From Actinomycetes bacterium (lineage in GTDB: Bacteria > Actinomycetota > Coriobacteriia > Coriobacteriales > JAEZZM01): a stretch of 64,000 nucleotides of DNA. The DNA lies in assembly GCA_023418575.1 (NCBI GenBank), contig JAEZZM010000043.1:1-64000 (forward strand), written 5' to 3'. Shown here piece after piece: positions 50,606-59,659 of this stretch (within the stretch, counting starts at the first letter, position 1; each line of letters opens with the position of its first letter). Made by a program: the position numbers and the translations under genes. The notes under the pieces were generated by a model that was given only the letters and a program-made list of their open reading frames with translations, did not search any database and was not told the DNA's origin.

Positions 50606-53170
50606 TTACCCTAGTTGATTATGTTGAGCTGCCCACAATTTTGGCGGGGTAAGTGGCAAGTCAGTAGGGCAAAGTCCATCCATAGCAGCATTAATAGCGC
50701 CAAATAGGGCTGGAGCTGGGGTATCACTTACTAACTCACCAATGGACTTTGCTCCAAAAGGACCGCTTGGTTCATATGATTCTATAAAGACAACCTGAAT
50801 ATCTCCACAATCTTGTCTTGTGGGAATGCGATAACTTAAAAGTGAGTTTTCTTTCATCTTTCCTTTATCGCTAAAATGCACATCCTCACTTAAGGCATAA
50901 CCCATGGATTGCACAATTCCACCCTCAACTTGAACCAAAGCCAGATTCTTACTAATAACCGTTCCGCAGTCTACGGCCGCCGCATATTGTTTAACTTCTA
51001 CTTTCCCTGTTTTAGGATCATAAATAATCCTGGCAGCACCAGCCATATATGGAGCAGGGCTAATGGGAGAACCGTGGCTTGCAGTACCAAAGAGCATCTC
51101 TTCTCGCACATTACCTGACAGGGCAATACCAAGGTCTTTAACATTCATCACAAACTGTTCAACTACCCCTTGAGATTCCACGCTTGGCCTAAGCTCATCT
51201 GGACTCAAACCCTCTTGAGACTCAGGATCATCAGGCGCATACACGGCATTGGTATCTCGTGCTGAGGCAACAAAAGGATGAGTAAGCTGAGGAATTTTGT
51301 GATAAATCTTATTATCTTTAAGCAGCAAACTTCCATCTTCTGCAGATGAAGCAGGAAGTCCCAACTCTTTTGCAGCTGCTTTTAAAATATTGGCTTTAAG
51401 CTGAGCAGCAGCCTTAATAACCGCCCCTCCTGTTACATAGGTAGAGCTTGATGCATATGAACCTGGGTCATAAGGAGTTACATCAGTATCTGCACATAGG
51501 CTAGCAATTGAATCAACATCGCAATCCAGCACTTCAGCTGCCATCTTAGTAAGCACTGTATCACAGCCCGTACCGTTATCAGTGGGACTCATTAACAGCG
51601 TATAATCTCCACTCTCATTTAAACGAATGGCTACCGTAGAGGTGTCAACACCTGCAATACCACTACCCTGCTGGGCTAAAGCAAAGCCTATGGCCTCAAT
51701 TCTTCCATCATCTAAAATCTTCTTGCAGCTTTGATCAAAATCTTTAGCGCCTATCATATCTGCTACCGTATCAAGGCACTGAGGCAGGGTGCATGAAGCA
51801 ATATGGTCACCATAAGCTACGGGCGTATCACCCTGGCGTACCATGTTCTTACGTCTAAACTCTACTGGATCAAAACCATAGCGCTGACACAGCTTATTAA
51901 CTGCAGATTCAACAGCATAAATACCTTGCACAGCCCCATAACCTCTAAATGCTCCAGCTGGGCATTTATTGGTATAAACTACCTGTGCAAAAAACTCTGC
52001 CGACTCAAGTGATTGATATAAGGGCATAGATTTTCTGCCAACATGACCAAGAGTAGTCCAGGCATGCTCACCATATGCTCCCTGATCAGATAGGGCATCA
52101 ATCTTAATACCCAAGAGCTTGCCTTCATTGCTAGCAGCAAGGCAAACCTTTACCCTTACAGCATGACGAGAATTGCTGGCACTAAAGGTATCTTGGCGAG
52201 AAAGACAAAGATAGCAGGGCTTGCGCAAGGTCCAGGTACAAAATGCCACATAAAACTCTGCAAGGCTGGTTTGCTTTCCACCAAAACCTCCGCCAATACG
52301 TGGCTTTACTACACGCACCTGTGATGGGTTAATACCTAAAGCAGTAGCTACCTGGCGCTTTGCATGAAAGGGAACCTGCGTAGAACTTACAATATGCAAG
52401 CGCCCGTGTTGATCTATTTGAGCAAAAGCTCTATATGACTCCATCATGACGTGAGCTTGAGCTTTGGTATAAAAACAGTCCTCTAAAATAATGTCTGCCT
52501 CTTGTTTTATTTCTTCAAAAGGTCGACCAAATTTTAAATTATGCGTACCAACAAGATTACGTGCAAAATCCCAGCCACCAACCTTTTGTGGCAAGAAACA
52601 ATGAGGGATTTCTGGGTGTACTACCACAGGATTATCAAGAGCCTTTTCTGGATCAAGCACCGGCTCTAATTGCTCATATTCAACTTCAACCAAGGCAGCC
52701 GCGGCTTTAGCTAAGCGCGGGGTCTCAGCCACTACAATAGCAGCAGGATCCCCAACAAAGCGCACATATTCATCCAAAATGCGCCTATCTTGGGGGCTTG
52801 GCTCTGGTGCTGTTTGCCCGGCTGATGAAAAATAATTCTCCGGAACATCCTTATGCGAATATACGGCAATAACACCTTGTAAGGCTAAGGCCTTATCGGC
52901 ATTAACTGAAATTACCTTGGCAAAAGCATGAGGTGAGCGAACCAAGGCAAGGTGCAGGCAGTGCAAAGGAAGCTGATCTTCCGTATAAACGGGCTGACCC
53001 AAAATGAGCGCGTCAGAGTCAATTTTTTTATCCTTGCCACCAATATATCTGCTCTCTTTTAAGCCGGGAACTCCCTTTGGAGAAAAGATCTTATCCTGCT
53101 GTGGAAGAGCTTGTTCATCGAGGTGAATGATTGCACCAGTTTCATGAGCATTATTATTGAGCTTGGGCAT
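50606..53170 (-). CDS. xanthine dehydrogenase-family molybdenum-binding subunit
   Basis: 854 residues. Aldehyde oxidase/xanthine dehydrogenase a/b hammerhead (about 30-160) and molybdopterin-binding domains. Cofactor and catalytic motifs: GGFGGKQTSLAEF, PAGAFRGYGAVQGIYAVE and, near the end, GPFGAKSIGE with the catalytic Glu. AGGAGGT precedes the ATG, which lies inside the end of the FeS-subunit gene. It is the last gene of a FAD-FeS-Mo operon. The substrate (purine, nicotinate or other heteroaromatic) cannot be read from the sequence. Confidence 0.9.
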   Translation of the reverse strand: MPKLNNNAHETGAIIHLDEQALPQQDKIFSPKGVPGLKESRYIGGKDKKIDSDALILGQPVYTEDQLPLHCLHLALVRSPHAFAKVISVNADKALALQGVIAVYSHKDVPENYFSSAGQTAPEPSPQDRRILDEYVRFVGDPAAIVVAETPRLAKAAAALVEVEYEQLEPVLDPEKALDNPVVVHPEIPHCFLPQKVGGWDFARNLVGTHNLKFGRPFEEIKQEADIILEDCFYTKAQAHVMMESYRAFAQIDQHGRLHIVSSTQVPFHAKRQVATALGINPSQVRVVKPRIGGGFGGKQTSLAEFYVAFCTWTLRKPCYLCLSRQDTFSASNSRHAVRVKVCLAASNEGKLLGIKIDALSDQGAYGEHAWTTLGHVGRKSMPLYQSLESAEFFAQVVYTNKCPAGAFRGYGAVQGIYAVESAVNKLCQRYGFDPVEFRRKNMVRQGDTPVAYGDHIASCTLPQCLDTVADMIGAKDFDQSCKKILDDGRIEAIGFALAQQGSGIAGVDTSTVAIRLNESGDYTLLMSPTDNGTGCDTVLTKMAAEVLDCDVDSIASLCADTDVTPYDPGSYASSSTYVTGGAVIKAAAQLKANILKAAAKELGLPASSAEDGSLLLKDNKIYHKIPQLTHPFVASARDTNAVYAPDDPESQEGLSPDELRPSVESQGVVEQFVMNVKDLGIALSGNVREEMLFGTASHGSPISPAPYMAGAARIIYDPKTGKVEVKQYAAAVDCGTVISKNLALVQVEGGIVQSMGYALSEDVHFSDKGKMKENSLLSYRIPTRQDCGDIQVVFIESYEPSGPFGAKSIGELVSDTPAPALFGAINAAMDGLCPTDLPLTPPKLWAAQHNQLG

Positions 53171-53666
53171 CTAAATACCTCCTGATTGCGCGTTGGTGCA
53201 CCTGATAACCGCTGCAGCGGCATAAATTTCCCAGAAGCTGTTCTTTTATCTGCTCGTCACTGGGGATAAACGACTCTTTTTGAGCCCTGCGCGATAAGGC
53301 CAAAACATTCATAACCATACCGGGAATACAAAAACCACACTGTTCTCCGCCCTCATCAGCAAGATAGTGGCCAAAGATAGAAGCCTCTTCTTGCAGCGCC
53401 TCAAGGGTAGTAATTTCTTTGCCTTCTACCTGGGCTGCTAATACAGAGCACGATAAAACTGGGTTTCCATCTAGCCATACGGTGCACAGACCGCAATTAG
53501 AACTTTCACAACCGCATTTTACTGAGCTATAGCCACACTCTCTTAAGAGCTCATATAAACTAAGGTCTGGGGCTATGAGTTGGATAAATCTTCTTCCATT
53601 GATACTGCATTGCAATAAAACCGCTTCTTGTCCCTCATGCGGCATAATGTTTGATGAGGAAATCAT
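53154..53666 (-). CDS. xanthine dehydrogenase-family 2Fe-2S subunit
   Basis: 170 residues. Plant-type ferredoxin cluster ligands in VKCGCESSNCGLCTVWLDG and SCSVLA, then the second cluster in EQCGFCIPGMVMN and NLCRCSGYQ. It moves electrons from the molybdenum site to the FAD subunit. The start overlaps the FAD gene stop by four bases and its stop overlaps the Mo-subunit start, so translation is coupled along the operon. Confidence 0.93.
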   Translation of the reverse strand: MISSSNIMPHEGQEAVLLQCSINGRRFIQLIAPDLSLYELLRECGYSSVKCGCESSNCGLCTVWLDGNPVLSCSVLAAQVEGKEITTLEALQEEASIFGHYLADEGGEQCGFCIPGMVMNVLALSRRAQKESFIPSDEQIKEQLLGNLCRCSGYQVHQRAIRRYLDAQAQ

Positions 53667-54541
53667 GCATCCAACCCCTCTCCAATAAGCTCTTCTAGCA
53701 TCTCAGGAATAAAGCGCTCTAAAACAGAGAGCCTAAATTCTTTTGGCGCAGCTTGAGCAGATCCAAAACTCATATCTTCTTGAATGCTCTCAAGAAGTGC
53801 CTTCATATAAGCTTCTTCTTTGATTTGAGCAAGGAAGTCCTGAGGCTTATCTTGTTTTTCCTTGAGAAGTTCGCTGAGCTCTTGTGAAGCTTTCTGCGCA
53901 TATCTTGCAATTCCTGGTCTTGCACCTACACATAAACGCAGCTCGCAGTCGGGCTCATAACTTATCGCACAGGTTAATAAGGGAAAATCATTTGCTGTTA
54001 GACGCAAGGCCTTATATGCTCCCTTAGCCTGAGCACTAAAACCTTCTTTTGGAAGAATGAGCGCCACCATAAAATCTTTTTTAAGTGCTGATGCAGGCAG
54101 GGCAAGAAAATCAATAAAAGAAAGCTCGCCGGCTTGGGCGAGCTTTACACGTGCCTGTGTTGCTAGGAGTACAGGTAGGGCATCGCTAAATGCAAACCTG
54201 CTGTAGACCGAGGCTCCCAGTCCCGCCGTATTTCTTAACTGTCGTCCAACTATGCCTTTTAATGCTCTTGGTAGCACAGCACCATAAAACTGCGCAAGCA
54301 GCTCATGGTCTTCAATTTGACCATAGCTTAAGCCTGCCCCCAAATAAAGGGAGCCATCTTCTAATCTTTCAATTTTTGTATATTCTGGGATAGAACTGAG
54401 ATCAAGACCTTTATCAAATACCCTGGAACCCTGTCTAAGCCAGTGGTTTCCAGCTAGAATGACGCAGGATTCCTGAGAATTTAGAGCCTCTAGGACCTGC
54501 TCAACCGTGCTACACCGTTGATAGGCGCGCAAACTGAACAT
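53663..54541 (-). CDS. xanthine dehydrogenase-family FAD-binding subunit
   Basis: 292 residues, FAD_binding_5 (PCMH-type) family. The AGNHWLRQGS-like phosphate loop near residue 31, LRNTAGLGASV, and the C-terminal CO_deh_flav_C region (LRLTANDFPLLTCAISYE) support the call. It accepts electrons from the FeS subunit and passes them to NAD or another acceptor. First gene of the hydroxylase operon, 108 bases after the CoxG-like gene. Confidence 0.88.
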   Translation of the reverse strand: MFSLRAYQRCSTVEQVLEALNSQESCVILAGNHWLRQGSRVFDKGLDLSSIPEYTKIERLEDGSLYLGAGLSYGQIEDHELLAQFYGAVLPRALKGIVGRQLRNTAGLGASVYSRFAFSDALPVLLATQARVKLAQAGELSFIDFLALPASALKKDFMVALILPKEGFSAQAKGAYKALRLTANDFPLLTCAISYEPDCELRLCVGARPGIARYAQKASQELSELLKEKQDKPQDFLAQIKEEAYMKALLESIQEDMSFGSAQAAPKEFRLSVLERFIPEMLEELIGEGLDA

Positions 54542-54648
54542 TCATCCCCCTCTGTCTGTTTGTGGCCGTCAGTCCCCTCATTATACCAGCTCTTATTTTG
54601 CTTATGAGCACAAAATATAAAGTCGTGCTTTTTTACGCTCAGTCATCT

Positions 54649-55173
54649 TTATGTAGTGGCAGACTCTTCTAGGGCAAGCTTTTGAGTCCATGCCTTCCAG
54701 GCTGCAAGATAATCCTGAACCTCTTTTGCCTCTCGTTCTGCCTTTGCCTGCGCAAACATCTTTCCAAAAAGACCAGAATATTCCTGAACGCTTACCAGTA
54801 AAACACTCTTATTGTTGTCTCCATCTTTAATGCTACACATAAGATGTGAGCGCAAGGGTCCAATATGTGCATCAATGATGAGTTCGTGCTTTTGGGGGTC
54901 AATCTTACTAATCTTAGCCTTCATGCTTACACCCTCAGAAGTTTTAATGCTATAGCGGCGTCCATCTACAAAAAACTCCTGTTTATTTGCAGCAGAATTT
55001 GTATCAGCATCTGCGGCAGAAGCCTCTGTGTTATTAAAGCCCAAAACCCTAATTGACTCAACAGAATCAAGTTGTAAAAGCCACTGATTCATTTGTGAGA
55101 GAGCCTTCCAGGCCAGCTCTTTGCTTGCGTCTAACTCTGCTGATGCTTGAAAGCTTGGCTGTTGTTTTTTCAA
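54649..55173 (-). CDS. CoxG-like SRPBCC family protein
   Basis: 174 residues. TTG start (55173) with AGGAGGAG seven bases upstream. The pattern FQASAELDASKELAWKALSQ followed by GRRYSIKT and a C-terminal long helix fits the SRPBCC/CoxG fold. CoxG-like proteins accompany carbon monoxide dehydrogenase and xanthine dehydrogenase genes and help assemble or anchor the hydroxylase. It stands directly upstream of the FAD subunit gene, consistent with that role. Confidence 0.65.
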   Translation of the reverse strand: MKKQQPSFQASAELDASKELAWKALSQMNQWLLQLDSVESIRVLGFNNTEASAADADTNSAANKQEFFVDGRRYSIKTSEGVSMKAKISKIDPQKHELIIDAHIGPLRSHLMCSIKDGDNNKSVLLVSVQEYSGLFGKMFAQAKAEREAKEVQDYLAAWKAWTQKLALEESATT

Positions 55174-55188
55174 GTTCTACTCCTCCTA

Positions 55189-55229
55189 TAAAAAAGCCAC
55201 GGACCTAAAAAACACTCCGGGACCGTGGC
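55189..55229 (-). terminator. terminator after the HerA-like ATPase gene
   Basis: On the minus strand GCCACGG and CCGTGGC enclose a loop with A/T content and are followed by TTTTTTAT. It ends the leftward 55377..56975 transcript and leaves the CoxG-like gene with the T-tract in its leader. Confidence 0.75.
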
Positions 55230-55376
55230 ATCAATTGTATAGGATATCTAAATACTAGGAATTAAGGCAAGCTTTTATCATGCTTAAGCTTCAATCCCTT
55301 ACATTTTGTGCCTTAATTTGACATCTTTTGTTATAAAAATTGCACTTTTATTGAAATCTAGGTCCTTATCCGCAGA

Positions 55377-56975
55377 TTAACGCTTTTTTAAGCTGCCCAG
55401 AATTCCTCTAATAAGCGTGCTGCCTATCTGGCGACCTACCGTTGAAGTTGCAGCAGATAGAGCTGAGTTAAGCACCTTATTAATGGGATTATTCTTAGCA
55501 GCACGCTCTGCCTCACGCTGGGCTGCGGCCTCTGCTCTTAAGCGTTCTTTTTCTGCTCGTGCCCGTTCACGCTCATAGGCAGCTTGAGCTTTTGCCTCTT
55601 CTTTAAGACGCTTTTCTTCCTCTTTTTGTGCCTTAGCCTCTTGCTTTAAGCGCTCTTGTTCAAGTAGAGCCTCTTGAGCTTCTTGTGCCTTAGTCTGTAA
55701 CAGCTCATAGGCGCTTTCTCTATCTACTACCTGGGCATACTTTAATTGGAAGTTGGACGATAAGATAAGTTGCTCGCGGCGTGCAGCATCCAAGGGACCA
55801 AATTGTGACTGTGGTGGCAAGATATAAGCGCGCTCAACTACAGACGGCTCACCCTTATCGGCCAAAAAGCTCACGAGGGCCTCACCTGTTCCCAGATTTG
55901 AAATCTGTTCTTCAGTAGAAAAAGCGGGGTTTGGACGATAAGAATCAGCCGCTGCCTTAATGGCTCGCTGATCAGCAGGGCTATATGAGCGCAGTGCATG
56001 TTGGATGCGGTTACCCAACTGCGCTAAAACAGCGTCAGGAATGTCAGCAGGGCTTTGTGTGCAGAAATACACGCCCACACCTTTAGAGCGAATCAGCTTT
56101 ACTACCTGCTCTATTTTATCGACCAAAGCTTGTGGGGCATCTTTAAAGAGTAGATGAGCCTCATCAAAGAAGAAGACCAAGCGGGGCTTTTCCATATCTC
56201 CCACCTCAGGCAGACGCTCAAAGAGCTCTGAAAGCATCCATAATAAGAAGGTAGCATATACCAAGGGAGACTGGATGAGCTTTTGAGCATCAAGCAAATT
56301 AATGACGCCCCTGCCATCACTTTCTGTTTGAATCCAATCAATAATGTCTAAGGCTGGCTCTCCAAAAAAGTGATCTGCACCCTGGTCTTCAAGACGAAGG
56401 AGCGCACGTTGAATAGCGCCTACGCTGGCACTTGATATATTTCCGTATCGGGTTTTATATGCTGCGGCATTATCGCCCACATAAGTGACCATGGAGCGAA
56501 GATCTTTGAGATCAAGAAGAAGCAGACCCTCATCATCTGCAACCCTAAAGACTATGCTCAAAACGCCTTCTTGCACCTCTGATAGACCTAAGAGTCTGCT
56601 CATAAGCACGGGTCCCATCTCAGAGATGGTGGTTCTTACGGGGTGACCCACTTCTCCAAAAATATCCCAGAAACGTACGGGAAATCCTTGGTAAGAGAAG
56701 TCATCAGCTATATTAAAACGCGCAATGCGCTCTTGCATATCACTAGAATCAGTGCCAGGAGCGGCCAGACCTGCGACATCGCTTTTGACATCTGTCAAAA
56801 ATACCGGTACTCCCGCAGCAGAAAAGCTCTCTGCAAGCACCTTGACCGTAATGGTTTTACCAGTGCCTGTTGCACCCGCAATTAAGCCATGACGATTAGC
56901 CATCTTAAGAGGCAAGGCAATGAGCTCTTTAGTATCCATAGATTGGGCGATAAAGGCCTGACCCTTACTAAACAT
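55377..56975 (-). CDS. HerA-like ATPase (DUF853 family)
   Basis: 532 residues. P-loop GATGTGKTITVKVLAE at about 34, Walker B LVFFFDEAHLLFKD, and the conserved GVGVYFCTQSPADIPDAVL; the pattern fits the YjgR/DUF853 branch of the HerA/FtsK superfamily. The last 110 residues are a highly charged Ala/Glu/Arg coiled coil (QEAKAQKEEEKRLKEEAKAQ). GAGGAG lies six bases before the ATG. Biological role is poorly known; DNA translocation or repair is inferred. Confidence 0.85.
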   Translation of the reverse strand: MFSKGQAFIAQSMDTKELIALPLKMANRHGLIAGATGTGKTITVKVLAESFSAAGVPVFLTDVKSDVAGLAAPGTDSSDMQERIARFNIADDFSYQGFPVRFWDIFGEVGHPVRTTISEMGPVLMSRLLGLSEVQEGVLSIVFRVADDEGLLLLDLKDLRSMVTYVGDNAAAYKTRYGNISSASVGAIQRALLRLEDQGADHFFGEPALDIIDWIQTESDGRGVINLLDAQKLIQSPLVYATFLLWMLSELFERLPEVGDMEKPRLVFFFDEAHLLFKDAPQALVDKIEQVVKLIRSKGVGVYFCTQSPADIPDAVLAQLGNRIQHALRSYSPADQRAIKAAADSYRPNPAFSTEEQISNLGTGEALVSFLADKGEPSVVERAYILPPQSQFGPLDAARREQLILSSNFQLKYAQVVDRESAYELLQTKAQEAQEALLEQERLKQEAKAQKEEEKRLKEEAKAQAAYERERARAEKERLRAEAAAQREAERAAKNNPINKVLNSALSAATSTVGRQIGSTLIRGILGSLKKR

Positions 56976-57009
56976 TTTGACTCCTCAACAGTTTTAGCTT
57001 TACTTAAGT

Positions 57010-57675
57010 TTAGCTTGTGCGCTTAGTATTGCGCTTAAAATAGCGACACTTATTAAACTGACACTTTGAGTTTAACACCGCAGGCATGCACTCGATAGGC
57101 TCAAGGGGTAGCTCTAAGGCTAAAATTTCCGATAAAAATGTACAACTGCGCTCAAGAGTGATATAAGCGTGCATCTTGCAACAAGGAATCTGCTGAGAAA
57201 CACGGACCCTTGGATAAGCCTCATCACAAAAGTGCTCCAAGCTTTGGCAGAGCTCTTTTTGCTGTTCTAGTGTATAGGCATGAGAGAGGCTATACTTTAA
57301 AGCCGTCTGCAAAAAAGCAGATGCTGCCTTATCTAAAGAACAGTGCTTTTCATGAGATATAGTACAGGTAACGGTATGTTTTAGATATTCAATAAGCTCT
57401 AGCAGAGCCGCTTTAAGATCAAAAATCTGTGCTTTGGGATGCGCGTGTTTAAGAAGATAATTATGGAAAGCAGTGAGCAAAGAAGCTGCTACCAACACAT
57501 GATTTTGAGGCCCCAAAGGATCTAGCTCCTCATCAGAAAAGGCCTCTGCCAATATACGTGCAGGATCTAACTCATCCTCCCAGTCAAAAAAGTCCAGAGC
57601 AATATCATTTGAAATTTGAAACTGTTCATCTTGAGCGGCGCAATAAGCATGCCGATTATGCAAGTGTCCTTGCAT
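57010..57675 (-). CDS. hypothetical Cys/His-rich protein
   Basis: 221 residues, no signal peptide or membrane segment. N-terminal helical part, then helices with several Cys and His residues; the end has paired cysteines (CCKMHAYITLERSC, KCQFNKCRYF), possibly a metal site. Its start has GAGGGGG about ten bases upstream. It is downstream of no partner and is followed by the HerA-like gene 35 bases later, so cotranscription is likely. Family not recognised. Confidence 0.55.
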   Translation of the reverse strand: MQGHLHNRHAYCAAQDEQFQISNDIALDFFDWEDELDPARILAEAFSDEELDPLGPQNHVLVAASLLTAFHNYLLKHAHPKAQIFDLKAALLELIEYLKHTVTCTISHEKHCSLDKAASAFLQTALKYSLSHAYTLEQQKELCQSLEHFCDEAYPRVRVSQQIPCCKMHAYITLERSCTFLSEILALELPLEPIECMPAVLNSKCQFNKCRYFKRNTKRTS

Positions 57676-57847
57676 AGAAGCACAACCCCCTCAACCATTG
57701 TCAAAAAGTAAAGCTGCAGAATATATCTTGTAAAATATATCTACAGCTTATTCTACAGCTTATAAAACTTTGTACTAGCTTAAGTCTAGCAGTAAGTGCA
57801 GCTAGTTGGCTATGAAATATATAAGAAAACAGTCAAACGGTCTATTG

Positions 57848-59044
57848 CTAGCGTGATGCCCTCAATTGTGGATGCTTTCTCATTTCCTCTAGTAGCTCAG
57901 CCTGTTTTGTTAAGTCTGTCACCGTCTCCAAACAGCCAAGATAGCGCCCATCTGCATCACGAAGAGCTCGATAATCAACTAAAAATTCTTTGCCATTTTT
58001 AAAGGCAATACGGCTTTCTACCTCAGACTGTCCACTTTTTAAGCGCGTCAGCACCTCTTTGACCATTTCATGCGACTTATGAGGATGACAGGTGTATACA
58101 TTAGCACCTAAGTTTGCCTTTGTGCGCAAAAAGTGCATCTCATCAGGCTGAGAATAATAATGCAAGGTATCATCTGCTGCCACAAAGGTAATCTCTACAC
58201 CCATCTTATTAAGCATAAGAACAAGCTCTTGAGAATTAAGTTTTCCGGTGGGAAGCTTAAGGTATTCCTCTTCAGTTTGCGTCTTCTCCTGTTTGGGAGC
58301 AGTCCAGAGGCGTGCCTCATCAAAGTTATAGCCAATTTCAAGAAGTGCAGCAGAGGCTTCCTCCATCTCTTCATCACTCAGCGTTTCTGCTAAAAGAGGT
58401 ATAAGCACATCTCGCTCTTTAACAATCATCTCATTAAGTTTGCCTATACAAGGATGCATATACTGAACTACACCCCTCACATTAGTGGGGTCTTGCACTA
58501 TTTCTTGCACAGCTGACTTAATAGCATCTCTTATTTCATCGTCACTAGACCACATAACTCGCGTAAGACCGCTTATATTATGCTTATCAAGATATGCAAA
58601 AAATACCAACTCTTTAAGGTTAAAGTGGCGATCCACTGCCGATAAAAACGCGCGCAATCTCTCTTCTAAGAGCTCAAGGGGCTGTGCTCCATGAACAACT
58701 GGGCGCACACCCTCTCTAAAGAGATCCATCATCTTTTGAGCATCTAATTGGAAGTATGCCAAAGGATGGGGAGGATAAAAGCTGGGGAGCTGCTTTTGCA
58801 TCTGGGAAACAGAGTCTGAAACGCTTGCATGATGCACCTCACAAAGGCCAGAGAGCTGGCAGCTATCCATGCCCTCTTTCATTAATTCTTGCTCTGCATC
58901 AGATATTGCCGATACGGGCTTATCGCCAAAAACCTTGTTGAACTCTTCTTTAAGAGCCTCAGGGCTTTCTCCCTTTTCCAGGCGCTCAAGCATAGTTTTA
59001 ATAGCGCGGGCTTCAGGACTTAAGCTATCTTTACGGGGATCCAT
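57848..59044 (-). CDS. DUF438/hemerythrin/PAS domain protein
   Basis: 398 residues from ATG 59044 (AGGAG eight bases upstream); an ATG at 59065 has no site. N-terminal DUF438 region (ALKEEFNKVFGD), a hemerythrin-like HHE helical part (about 110-240; H in VDRHFNLKELVFF), and a C-terminal PAS domain (about 275-385; TFVAADDTLHYYS, GANVYTCHPHKS, DADGRYLGCLETVTD). Such proteins are implicated in iron, oxygen or NO sensing or Fe-S repair. Here no output domain is seen. Ligand unknown. Confidence 0.8.
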   Translation of the reverse strand: MDPRKDSLSPEARAIKTMLERLEKGESPEALKEEFNKVFGDKPVSAISDAEQELMKEGMDSCQLSGLCEVHHASVSDSVSQMQKQLPSFYPPHPLAYFQLDAQKMMDLFREGVRPVVHGAQPLELLEERLRAFLSAVDRHFNLKELVFFAYLDKHNISGLTRVMWSSDDEIRDAIKSAVQEIVQDPTNVRGVVQYMHPCIGKLNEMIVKERDVLIPLLAETLSDEEMEEASAALLEIGYNFDEARLWTAPKQEKTQTEEEYLKLPTGKLNSQELVLMLNKMGVEITFVAADDTLHYYSQPDEMHFLRTKANLGANVYTCHPHKSHEMVKEVLTRLKSGQSEVESRIAFKNGKEFLVDYRALRDADGRYLGCLETVTDLTKQAELLEEMRKHPQLRASR

Positions 59045-59223
59045 AAGGGGACTCCTATCAAACATGGGCTGTGTATACGCTTATAGTAATACCCAAGTTA
59101 AGCCTGAGATTCTGTTGCAAAAGTAACATAGAAGGATCTTTTTGAGGCCTGTTTTTAGAGCCTGTTCGCAAACAAAGCCACACCGTACAAAATATGTAGA
59201 AATGGTTAACTTTATAATTCCTA

Positions 59224-59251
59224 TTGCAATTGGGGGATTTTAATCTATAGT
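59224..59251 (+). promoter_or_regulatory. predicted promoter of the 59258..59428 RNA
   Basis: TTGCAA (59224-59229), 16 bases, TATAGT (59246-59251). The next 170 bases carry no open frame and end in a strong terminator. Confidence 0.4.
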
Positions 59252-59257
59252 AAGTTA

Positions 59258-59428
59258 CAGGTAATTAATATTTATCTTAACTACCTACTCTCCTTACTCT
59301 TGGGCCCCAACCCAAGTGCCTAATATAGGCAACATGCTTAACGCGTCTGTCTCCCTCTCTCCCATCAGACGTACATCCTAATGAGGACTGCAAACCACGT
59401 GACTGGGCTTGCAGTCCTCATTATTTTT
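59258..59428 (+). ncRNA. second candidate structured small RNA or leader, about 170 nt
   Basis: Hairpins: CTTGGG/CCCAAG (59299-59316), GCCTA/TAGGC (59318-59330), CGTCTG/CAGACG around a 16-base C/U-rich loop (59344-59371), and the terminator ATGAGGACTGCAA/TTGCAGTCCTCAT with TATTTTTG (59380-59428). The unpaired C/U stretches (CTCCTTACTC, CTCCCTCTC) are complementary to Shine-Dalgarno sequences. It could be an independent small RNA or a long leader with terminator ahead of the DAACS transporter gene at 59660, which starts 232 bases further on. Confidence 0.5.
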
Positions 59429-59659
59429 GACTCCCCTGCATTCTACACAGCGCCTTATACTCCCCTGCAGTCGTACACACATCCCTGTAGGCCCTAGGTC
59501 TACAATTATGAAGATTTTATAATCATCTTTAAAATTTTTACATATTCAGCCTTTCCCGCTACTTTTAAGCTTTACAATGGTGAATTTATATATCTGTGGA
59601 GCTCTTCATACACAGGTAACCAGTAATATCCCTACGCTATAAGAAAGACGAGGTGCCAA
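59429..59659. other. leader of the DAACS transporter gene
   Basis: 231 bases without an open frame. It contains two imperfect copies of ACTCCCCTGCA-type sequence and, further on, an AT-rich stretch with TATAAT-like TTTTATAATC. A promoter for the transporter is likely here; no operator is evident. Confidence 0.3.
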
